A DNA stretch of 42,261 nt from assembly GCA_001579985.1 (NCBI GenBank), contig LRSR01013726.1, positions 1 through 42,261 of the forward strand. Reading direction: 5' to 3'. Each line of letters starts with the position of its first letter. Position 1 is the stretch's first letter. This DNA is from Hypsibius dujardini (Eukaryota; Tardigrada; Eutardigrada; Parachela; Hypsibiidae). Positions 28,301 through 36,830 of the stretch are shown piece after piece. Under the pieces are notes generated by a model. It saw nothing but the letters and a program-made list of their open reading frames with translations. It did not search any database and was not told the DNA's origin. The translations under genes and the position numbers were made by a program.

Positions 28301-31300
28301 TCGGTCTATTCGACCGCTAAGATCTGCTTCGATCCCAATGCCCACGTCAATAAGGCGTCACTGGAGAATCCGACAAACTGCGCAGAGTCGAAGAAACTGC
28401 CCCTCGACCCGGGTTAGTGCCAATTGGCTAAGCGAACCTCATCGAAGAATGCGTGCAAGGGAGTTGGTTTGTCTCTTACAGACTTAATCAATTTCATGAA
28501 GAACTCTACGTGGGACGCGAAAAAGCGTCGATATGTTTGGAAAGCCTGGAGGGATGTGAGTGGCAAGAAGGTTCGCAAGGACTACATCCGCTACATCCAA
28601 CTCAAAAATAAAGCGGCCAAATTGACCGGTACGAGGAATTTGGCCTAGCTCATAATCATAGCTCCGCCCCCTGACGTTTACTCATGCTAATAGAACGTAA
28701 CGTAAGGAAATCCGTGCAAGTATAGCTGGTAATACAGCTGTGGCACTATTTCTCGACGAAAAACGTTAATCGGAACACCGGCATAATAACATGTGTTCCG
28801 ATTAACGTTTTTCGTCGAGAAATCATGCCACGGCTGTATACGGTATATATACACACGTGGCCAGATTGCTGGATGGCAGAGTTCGAACCAATTTACATGG
28901 GCGCAAAGCAAAATTTGGTGACCCGAGTTTGAGCCAAACATCCAATATTGTGGCTTGCACACTTGCTTTCAAATACCCTTTAAGTTTTGGCCCAGCAAAA
29001 CAGGTGGGGGGGGGGTCCGAATTCGAGCCAATTCAATCTAACGCGTGCTGCTGCTTTTCAACGATTGATTGATTATTGATTGCACTCCCCCAACCATCGG
29101 AGAACAGAGCGAAGTAAACTCAGAAAATAACATGTATCAATATAGAAAATCTGACTTTGGTCGGCGTTACAGGTCGTGGCTTACTAGACTGGGGTACTTA
29201 GGGATTGAAAAACACTCAAGAAATCAATCAAGGACGCATAATCGGCAAAAAATAAATTTGCTCAATCAATTGATCGATCGAAAACAGCTGCTCGCGTTGT
29301 CTGGAATTGGCTCGAACTCGGACCCCTATTTTGCTTGGCCAAAGCTTAAAGAGTGGCTTTAACTTGGGCACATAGGCATTAAAAGCCAGTGTGTACCAGT
29401 AAAAATACAGTAAGCGACAGAAAAAGTTGAATGGAGAGTCCGAGCGATGGGCAAAAGGGGCGGGGCAAGGGGTTAGATATCCACAATCAGTAAATCAATC
29501 GACGAAGCTGCACCGCTTGTTTTGTGGTCGCCTTTAAATCGTTTTAAAGTCACTAGTTGATTAGTTGATTGCGTTCAACTAATCCCCCTGCCGCACTCCT
29601 TTTGCCCATCGCTCGGACCCTCCATTCAACTTTTTCCTATCACTTACTGCATATGACTACATGCGGTTGTTCTCGATCCATTTTTAAAGGGTACAACGAC
29701 AATGGGCAGTACTGGCGCAGCGAATACACCGACGAGAACGCCGGCTACACGGACAGCGACTTCCTTAAAGATCTCGACGATCTTTGGTTGCAAATTAAGC
29801 CGCTCTACGGCGAAATGCACGCATACGTCCGGCGGAAGTTGATCAACAAATTGCCGCATGAACACTTATCCCCCACTGGGCCCATTCCTGGGCATCTTAT
29901 CGGTAGAGCACTGCGCTGATGTTTTCTGTTGAAGAACGACAAGTTGAAGAACGACAAGTTGAAGCTGTTTTCTGGTCCCTCTCATTGTCAGGTGATATGT
30001 TTTCGCAAGAATGGACGAGCATGCTGGACTTCACGCAGCTGTTCCCGGCCAAGCCGTTGCTGGACGTGACTGATGAGATGAAAAGGCAAAATTACACCGT
30101 CGACAAGATGTTCCATCTGTCGGAACAGTTTCAAAATGAGTTGGGCTTGAAGCCAATGCCGGAGACTTTTTGGAAAAAGTCGCTGTTTGTTAAGCCGAAA
30201 GACGGTCGCGAGGTTGTATGCCATGCGTCGGCCTGGGACTTCTACCGTACCGGCGATGTGAGGTTCGTATACTTGTGCGTGCAGATCGACCTCATACACT
30301 GTTAAGCATTACCCCAGTGTTCCTGGGTGCGTTGTAGCGGGTTTAGCGGAGTGGGTGCGTTGGCTATCGGGGCGGTAGCGTTTCGACAAATTACGTTATG
30401 GGGCTCATCAGCAATTTTTTTATCGGAAAGGAAATATCGGGATTTTCAAACACTTTATTGGATTATGTTTAATTCAATATACTTTACATTCGTACGAGCA
30501 TGCATAATTTAAATGTACCGGTTAAAAAAAGTTAGGGTTGTTAATTCCTACGGCTGAGCCCCAATAGGAGTGGAATAGGAGCGGAGCATGTAAGAATTTA
30601 TACGAGAGAAAATGCAACTATTTCTAGGTTGACTACTATGAAAGATCTATTATAGTAATAGTACTAGTATTAGCAACAGAAAATTGGACGTAGTATAATC
30701 TACTGAACAAGAGAATTGACGAAAAGTTTAGCCACCGTAGAGAAAGTATCAACAGGTCGCGTAAAAGCCTGTTATACTCCAGTATACTTGTACTGTACTG
30801 TACACTAAACTGTACAATACACAGTGCCTGAAACGCATAGCTTGTCTATGTCTAAGTGAAAGTCCACGAATTCAGCACAGACCAACTTTTAATGAAACGA
30901 ATCATCACTCATTGTTTTAGGCGTTCGAAAGGTTTCATTTAGGCCATATGTTCCTCTTTGCTCCCTTGTGTTCCTCTTTGCTCCTACGTGCTCCTATTGC
31001 TCCTACGTGCTCTTACTGCTCCCACGTGCTCCTACTGCTCCTATATGTTCCTACTGCTCCTTGCTCCGATCCTACACCTCTGGTCAGAAAATTCGGGACG
31101 CTCGATTTGTCAAGAGGCAATTTATCCACCACAAGGCTGCAGCCTATACAGAAAAGTGCTTTGACTTGAGGCGGAAATAGTTGCCCACAAGACTTCACTG
31201 TGCATTGCGCACCACAGATTTCACTCTGCTGACAAGAGTATTTAATTCACCGGAAAGAGTGGGAAGACGTAAACCATTTTTTTAATGTTACGATGCTTTT

Positions 31301-34300
31301 ATCTTGGTTTACATCTTCCCATTCTTTCCGGTGATTAAATACTGTTGTCAACAGAGCAACATACATTTTTTTGACCAGAGGTGTACTAGGGTCCGTAGCA
31401 GCACAGATTTAGTGCTCCGCTCCGCTCCTATAGGAGCAAGGAGCAGAATAGGATTAACAACCTAAATAAAATCATGACCATTGTAGAACCGATTTGAAAT
31501 GCAATAAGCAGTTCTCTCACCGAAATTTTTGGCTTTTCAATGAAATGAAAATATTTTTCATTGTAGTAAAGGACTAACAATACACAGAGACCGTTTTTGG
31601 CTATCTTGAATAAGATTGAAATATACCTAGTTAAACAACAACAACTGTCGGTAAAGTTTTCTTTCGGGTTTTGCTTTGTTGCATTAAAAAAATTTGAAAG
31701 TGTTTGTTATTTCTAGAAAGCTTTCAGATAATATTTTTATCGCACTTACCGGAACTTGGGGTAGTAGGAAATTTGAGTCCTCAACAGTAGCGTAGCGGTA
31801 GCGGAACGGACCTCTGGGTTAGCGTACCCGTAGCGTAACGGTTGTGGAACGGGGAGCGGACCTCTGGGTTAGGGTACACAAAGCGTATCGTTAGTGTAGC
31901 GGTAGCGGAACGGGACTCTGAATTAGCGTACCCATAGCGTAGCGGTTGCGGAGCGGGGAGCGGACCTCTGGGTTAGGGTACATAAAGCGTATCGTTAGTG
32001 GAGCGGTAGCGGAACGGGACTCTGAGTTAGCGTACCCATAGCGTAGCGGTTGCGGAGCGGGGAGCGGACCTCTGGGTTAGGTTACACAAAGCGTATCGTT
32101 AGTGTAGCGGTAGCGGAACGGATCTTGGGGTTAGCGTTGCGGTTGCGGACCGGACCGCTGGGTTGGCGTATTGGTAGCGTAGCGGACGGTACAAATCTAT
32201 ATCGGCATACCTCTGGGACTTTTTGGATTGCAATGCCGACTGTCTCTCGGTTGATCCTTTCTTTTCAGGATTAAGATGTGCACGGAGGTCAATATGGACG
32301 ATTTAATCACCATTCATCACGAAATGGGTCACATCCAGGATCGCAACGCGGTGTCCTTGGTTTCTGGGTTCCTCGCACATCCATTAATATTTCTTTTGGT
32401 GGTATTTCAGTACTTTCTGCAATATGCAGATCAGATGATGGTTTTCCGAGGCGGGGCCAACTCTGGGTTTCACGAAGCTGGTACGCAAGACCAGAGGCTC
32501 GTTTAAGGGTCCTTACAGGTCAGAACAAGGATCCCTCATCCTGGGGCCAGGGAGTGGGCAAATGGGAAAAATGTATTTCTTCAAGATGGAATCCGAAAAT
32601 TCGGCCTCTTCTTCCTCATCACTTTGAAATTTGTGAGGGTGTGGGGATCGGATTTCCAGGGGCCCCTGGGATTGCAAAACGTGTTCAAAAACATCAGTTT
32701 TTCATTAAATGCCGACCGTGCTTGAACGTTTTAAAGTTCCCATTTAAATCCATCAATAGGGAGCTTATATTGGATCTCAACAAATCTCAAATTTGAACGA
32801 AAAATTGATGTTCCTAAAAATGTTCTGAAATCCCAAGAGGGTTCACTGGAAATCAGACCCCTCCCCCCCCCCACAATAAAAAACGTTTTAAAGTTCAAGG
32901 GAGCGCACTGGAAATCAGACTCCCACACCCCCAAAAGTTTCAAAATAATTAGAGACAAGAAATCGAAATTTGGTTCAATCTTGAAAAAAATGCATTTTGC
33001 CCCTTCGCCCACCCCCTGGCCCTACCGTGGGGGGTCGGGGTTCCGACCTGTAAGTACCCTAAACGAGCCCCTGCGCAAGACCAATCTCATCGCAAAAACG
33101 GTTTCTGCCTTGATTTTGAAGTCGGGGATACTCTGGCCTTGAGCGTCAAGACACCGAAACATTTGTCCTGGTTGGGACTTTTAAAGAACAACAAGAATGA
33201 TCGAGGTACGTACACTACGCGTTTAGATAGCGCAGCTGTGGCACGATTTCTCGACGAAAACCGTTAATCGGAACACATCTTATTATGCCAGTGTTCCGTC
33301 GAGAAATCGTGCAACAGCTGTACCCATTGTCCAGCTGAATTCGATCGCTTGTCATAGAATTAATTTTCAGGAATAATATTTCAGAAAGTGACCTGAACTA
33401 CATGTTCAGCACTGCGTTGGATAAAATTGCCTTCCTCCCATTCGCCTACATCATGGATCGCTATCGATATGACGTATTTTCCGGTAAAATTGGAACGAAC
33501 GAACTGAATTCTGGATGGTGGAATTACGCGTAAGTAAAGGCTTATACGACCACAGTCAGTTTGTCTCAGAGATGGCATCAAATGCCATATTCAAATCGAA
33601 TCAAAATTAAAATCAAATTTAAAATCAAAATAAAATCATATTTTCATGGGTGAAGGAGTGATAAGAAATCAAATGATCAAACGACTTTCAAAATCAAATT
33701 AAATCAAATCAAACTGTTAGCTTGATGCCATTCCTAGTTTGACTGATTACGTATCGATACGTTCTACACATACGTGGCAAAAATCTTGCACTCACCGAGT
33801 TAAGCTACTTTACTCGGCATGTGTATGAAACTATACATTGCACGAGTTATATGGCTTAACTCGGTCAGCCCAAAGTTTTTGCCACGAGTGTATTATTACC
33901 GATATGATACGTTTGAGGCGTACAGGCTGGAGTATCAAGGAATAATCCCCGCGGTGCCGCGAACGGAAGATGACTTCGATCCCGGTGCAAAATATCACAT
34001 TGACGCCGATGTGGAGTACGAATTGCATGAACAATTCCAATAAGTAAATAACATATACCGTAAATCAGAAATGATTGTGTGTTGTTACAGATATATGCGG
34101 TACTTTATCAGTTTTGTGATCCAATTCCAATTCCACAAAGCGTTGTGTGACGCTTCCGGACACGCTGGACCGCTGTATCAGTGTGACATTAATCAGTCGA
34201 AAAAAGCGGGAGAACTTTTGAGGTGAGTTAAAAAAACGCTTGTGGTTTAAGCAACGGTTCAATTTCAGCATCTTTTTTTGTCTGCTCCGTCAAGTTCAAT

Positions 34301-34457
34301 GTTGTCGCTGGGCGGATCCCAGCCCTGGCCAGTCGCAATGGAAAAAATTACCGGTTCACGCGCCATGAACGCCGCGCCACTTTTGGAGTTTTTCCAGCCA
34401 ATGACGGATTATTTGAAAGCGGAGAATCGCAAGAACGGCGACGTGGCTGGCTGGTGA
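25384..34457 (+). CDS. Ance: Angiotensin-converting-enzyme-like M2 peptidase, copy A
   Basis: Secreted zinc dipeptidyl carboxypeptidase. Twelve exons: 25384-25665, 28115-28412, 28482-28628, 29690-29902, 29992-30262, 32269-32338, 32411-32480, 33122-33205, 33385-33529, 33926-34015, 34091-34222, 34295-34457; 654 aa, all phases consistent. A hydrophobic stretch at residues 15-26 ([12 protein letters not shown]) is a signal sequence. Zinc site HEMGH is 421-425 and the third ligand Glu449 lies in GFHEAVGD, with the family's 24-residue spacing from His425. Also visible: [19 protein letters not shown], the Tyr/Arg block [15 protein letters not shown] and a GSQPWP-like element. There is one catalytic domain and no C-terminal membrane anchor, as in insect Ance. 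Odd point: the intron 32339-32410 begins GA, not GT; if retained it adds 24 residues inside the zinc site. The TAG at 28415 is intronic. AATAAA at 34887. Confidence 0.93.
26566..26849. mobile_element. Foldback element in ACE copy A intron 1
   Basis: Left taccgtacgctcgcgatctc followed by aagggaca; right tgtcccttgagatcgcgagc followed by atacggta. Inverted arms of about 28 bp with two mismatches; interior without an ORF. Not present at the matching place in copy B. Confidence 0.85.
26876..27239. mobile_element. Partial copy of the 16597-17893 element, inverted
   Basis: Includes ggctattcggccggtttttc, caagtt/cgagtcactattca-type arms, gccaatagttttcgaagca and the gtacattggttaccc junction. It matches the reverse complement of 17894-17990, 17703-17893 and 16905-16984 in turn, so it is the uninterrupted version of the region where the hAT-like element sits. 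Confidence 0.8.
27853..28025. mobile_element. MITE, GGGCAAAAGGGGCGGGGC family, copy 1
   Basis: Left arm gtaagcgacagaattgaatc then ggaaatgggcaaaaggggcg. Right arm cgcctcttttgcccattttc then gattgaattctgtcgcttac. Inverted arms of about 60 bp with a short loop; no ORF. Sits 90 bp before ACE exon 2. Confidence 0.9.
28733..28838. mobile_element. Small foldback element (CAGCTGTGGCAC family), copy 1
   Basis: Arms tacagctgtggcactatttc / gaaatcatgccacggctgta with a continuous inverted repeat through cgacgaaaaacgttaatcgg. It is almost a perfect hairpin of 106 bp. The corresponding intron of copy B lacks it. Confidence 0.9.
28950..29398. mobile_element. Foldback element in ACE intron 3, shared by both copies
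   Basis: Left aagttttggcccagcaaaac and gtccgaattcgagccaattc; right gaattggctcgaactcggac and ggccaaagcttaaagagtgg. Copy B has the same element at about 39632-40076, so it predates the duplication. The middle carries the gttgattgattattgattg-type words common in this genome. Confidence 0.75.
29409..29649. mobile_element. MITE, GGGCAAAAGGGGCGGGGC family, copy 2
   Basis: Left cagtaagcgacagaaaaagt with gagcgatgggcaaaaggggc; right cttttgcccatcgctcggac with cctatcacttactg. Absent from the same intron of copy B, so inserted after the duplication or lost there. Confidence 0.88.
30530..31470. mobile_element. Large foldback element in ACE copy A intron 5 with nested insertions
   Basis: Left ttagggttgttaattcctac and ggaataggagcggagcatgt; right gtgctccgctccgctcctat and agaataggattaacaaccta are inverted copies. 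Inside are a tgctcctactgctcc-type tandem stretch (30947-31075), an inverted pair tacacctctggtca / tgaccagaggtgta (about 31071-31387), and within that a hairpin element at 31216-31353. No coding capacity. Confidence 0.75.
31216..31353. mobile_element. Hairpin element nested in 30530-31470
   Basis: Left tctgctgacaagagtattta and ccggaaagagtgggaagacg; right cttcccattctttccggtga and taaatactgttgtcaacaga form inverted arms of about 55 bp. Confidence 0.85.
31780..32190. repeat. 104-bp minisatellite built of AGCGGT words
   Basis: The word aagcgtatcgttagtg recurs at 31881, 31985 and 32089, an exact 104-bp period, with partial units on both sides. Each unit is itself made of short agcgtagcggttgcggagcg-like blocks. 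Located at the end of ACE copy A intron 5, just before exon 6. Confidence 0.92.
32339..32410 (+). other. ACE copy A intron with GA donor
   Basis: Exon 6 must end at CAG 32338 (HEMGHIQ) and exon 7 must start at 32411 (YFLQYAD) to match the family. The 72 bp between start GATCGC and end tggtatttcag. A canonical donor would be GT. The segment has no stop in frame and a length divisible by three, so retention would insert 24 mostly hydrophobic residues. A weak GTGTCC at 32351 could act as an alternative donor, leaving a four-residue insertion (DRNA). Confidence 0.7.
32484..33081. mobile_element. Non-autonomous hAT-like element in a 51-bp ACE intron
   Basis: The 582-bp element 32492-33073 begins cagaggctcgtttaagggtc and ends taccctaaacgagcccctg, with inverted arms extending past tacaggtc and the ctggcc..ggg..gggc block. 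Identical 8-bp copies of cgcaagac flank it (32484-32491 and 33074-33081). Removing element and one duplication restores a 51-bp intron. No transposase ORF. A poly-C run lies near 32860. Confidence 0.9.
33233..33320. mobile_element. Small foldback element (CAGCTGTGGCAC family), copy 2
   Basis: Arms cagctgtggcacgatttctc / gagaaatcgtgcaacagctg with cgacgaaaaccgttaatcgg, clearly the same family as 28733-28838, in the intron after ACE exon 8. Confidence 0.88.
33765..33891. mobile_element. Foldback element next to ACE exon 10
   Basis: Left acacatacgtggcaaaaatc then accgagttaagc; right gcttaactcggtcagcccaa then tttttgccacgagtgt. Ends about 35 bp before the exon 10 acceptor. Confidence 0.8.
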
Positions 34458-34886
34458 AGGAGCAGCGGAAACCAGCAAGGTGCAGCTAGTTGGATTATAT
34501 TACGGTTCCTCTTTTCACTAGACTGATATCCATATACACACTTGACTATATGAAAGCGCTATCCGAGTTAAGCCATTCAGCACGGTGCGTGGGAAAAGTC
34601 AATTACTGATCGAGGAAGATGGCCTAACTTGGTTTGCGTTGTAATATGGTCACGTGAGTAGTATACCCGCGAATGTTTTGTATCAACACTTCTGCCGTCT
34701 ATTTTTGCACTAAAAACCCCTGTCACGCTCGGTTCAATATGTTTTCCTAATATGAAGCGGTCACTAAGAATAATTTACATATATCGTCAAATTGGTTGAG
34801 AAAGTTTTTTCCCTATGTTGTAGTTTTATTTACGTTGATCGGAATCGGAGACAAAAATGCTCACACTTTTCACATCCTTCGCGCTT

Positions 34887-34892
34887 AATAAA
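34887..34892 (+). terminator. Poly(A) signal of ACE copy A
   Basis: AATAAA in gcgcttaataaaacatg, 430 bp past the stop codon, the first canonical hexamer downstream. Confidence 0.5.
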
Positions 34893-35059
34893 ACATGAAT
34901 CTAGTCGCGCTCTTTCGCGGAATCACATTATGCGTTGTCAGACTGCGACCGGAATCGCGACGCATCATGAGGCCGGACGTGATGTCAAAACTGCTAAACA
35001 ACACGTCCCGCCCAATGCCACGTGCCAGATCCCTGCGTCATACAAAGACACATTACTGT

Positions 35060-35530
35060 ACACTAATCAACGACAAGATTGAGCACACTGGAGGGTCCGG
35101 GGAATGGGTAAAAGGGGCGGAGCAGGGGGTGGTCAGGTGATTGAGCACACTGGAGGGTCCGGGGAATGTACAAAAGGGGGCGCAGCATGGGGTGGTCAGG
35201 TGGTTGAGTACACTGGAGGGTCCGGGGAATGTACAAAAGGGGGCGCAGCATGGGGTGGTCAGGTGGTTGAGTACACTGGAGGGTCCGGGGTATGGGTAAA
35301 GGGGCGGAGCAGGGGGTGGTCAGGTGGTTGAGTACACTGGAGGGTCCAGGGAATGGGTAAAAGGGGCGGAGCAGGGGGTGGCATGTTTGAAAATGGAACA
35401 AAGCAGGAACAAAGCAACCGTTGCAGGTCAAGTGGTTGATTGTTCGATTGTTTGAAAACCATCCCCTGCCCCGCCTCTTTTGCCCGTTTCCCCGAACCCT
35501 CCATTGTACTCAATCTTGTCGTTGACTGTG
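35060..35530. mobile_element. MITE of the GGGCAAAAGG family with one arm amplified in tandem
   Basis: Left terminus tcaacgacaagattgag and right terminus ctcaatcttgtcgttgactg match in inverted orientation, as do ggagggtccggggaatggg and cgtttccccgaaccctcc. The left arm is present as five tandem units starting 35078, 35140, 35203, 35266 and 35327 (61-63 bp). Long open frames here are by-products of the repeat. Confidence 0.85.
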
Positions 35531-35548
35531 TTTCAGTGCATGTGTATA

Positions 35549-35795
35549 CGAGGGGCACTCCAAAAGTCTTGACACTTGGTCATGTATAAACGTGACTAGT
35601 AGGTCCGTTTCAACTCTGCGATATCGGTGATATTTCTATTAACAGATGAGGTCTCATAAAGTTTCTCTTGCAAATATGTTTTTCTGCATGTAAGTCCCTT
35701 TAAAACAACTTAATATGCGTCTGCAGTAATACTGACTTGGGAAGATTTTCAAAGGTCAAATTAAGGGTCGCCCTCACTTATTTCACCGGTGAGTT
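35549..35795. mobile_element. Possible truncated transposon end
   Basis: Starts tacgaggggcactccaaaag, the same terminal word (CGAGGGGCA) as the element at 40711-42027. No opposite end is visible before the NHL fragment begins at 35796. Confidence 0.4.
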
Positions 35796-36116
35796 CGACG
35801 TGTTGAACAACTTCGTGCAACAGCACCACTTTAACCTCAGTAATACCTTAACCCTGCAAACTCATGCTCTCGACAAATTTTCCAGAATGAAATGGGCCAT
35901 TCTGGTGTTGTAGGGAACGGCGGTATGAGTCCGGGACAGTCGCGAGTGGGCCCTACGAATCCGTTTGGCATGAGCAGTGGAATTCGCCGGAATATGGAAT
36001 TGACGAATAAAAACGGTTGGAATCAGAAGTGTTTCTCCGTTTGGCGGAGCTGAATTGAATCGAACGTGTTTGAAGCTTGATCAAGTCATGGGGTAAATTT
36101 AGATTCATCGCGTAAC

Positions 36117-36155
<39 letters not shown>

Positions 36156-36386
36156 CTATTGATCGAAGTATTTGCTTGTGATTTTATGCCGATTGTTTCG
36201 ACCGGAACAAGAATGTATACAGTTTTTTCTGAAAGCGAGTGAAAAATATGTTTAATGACCATGACCATTTTTTTTCGGAAAATTGGGCGTTAAATAAATA
36301 TTTAAAATCAAAATGAGCTCTTTCAGCAATTTGAAACATCTTCGAAGTATTTATAAACACTACTGTTCTTGATGCACGTCTTGTTC
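35796..36386 (+). pseudogene. Deleted fragment of the NHL gene (duplicate)
   Basis: 35796-35990 is nearly identical to NHL exon 6 (21436-21631). It then jumps to the equivalent of about 21940, just past the exon 7 donor, and follows the NHL intron to about 22350, including the (TTGATTGA)n stretch. The source's exon 6 end, exon 6-7 intron and exon 7 are deleted, and the frame carries no usable start. At 36387 it switches to the equivalent of 24941. It marks the left edge of the segmental duplication; non-functional. Confidence 0.88.
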
Positions 36387-36830
36387 GTTCGTTCACCAAC
36401 TGGTTGAACGGCAACAGCCATTATTATTGCAATAATACATTTGATAGGGCATTCCTTGACTGGTCAACGAGGTCAACAAACTCTTGCGGCAGGCATGCAC
36501 ATCAGCCGGTAGTAAAAACAGCGAGTACTACACCCCCGTCTATGCGCTTCGACGCCAATTAAACATGATAAATCACCCATGTCAAACACAACAAAACGTT
36601 GCCGTCACATCCTAGGCGTATGTTTTTGCAAAGTCATTTTTTTCGTCGCGGCTTCATGTTGTCTTTCCATTCACGTGCACGTTGATTGAAACTGCGGCCG
36701 ACGCCTCCCCCCGCAACACTGGGATATTTGAAGCTTCAATCATCCGAATCCCGGATAGATGGCAAGAGGATGCTGCTGGCGGAACACTTCAGTGGGTATG
36801 TAGAACCTATACTAGGTTCAATCTGTGGAG

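Noticed and set aside
28413-28417. Premature TAG in ACE copy A suggesting a pseudogene
   Set aside because: The TAG lies in a 69-bp intron: exon 2 ends CCGG before GTTAGT and exon 3 starts after tctcttacag, restoring the family sequence LDPDLINFM. Copy B has the same intron with GTCAGT.
33926-34043. ACE copy A exon 10 running into a TAA stop at 34041
   Set aside because: The exon ends at 34015 with donor GTACGA; joined to 34091 it gives [10 protein letters not shown], matching the family exactly.
35063-35558. Pro/Leu-rich minus-strand ORFs of 99-122 aa
   Set aside because: They are readings of the 61-63 bp MITE-arm array, not a gene.
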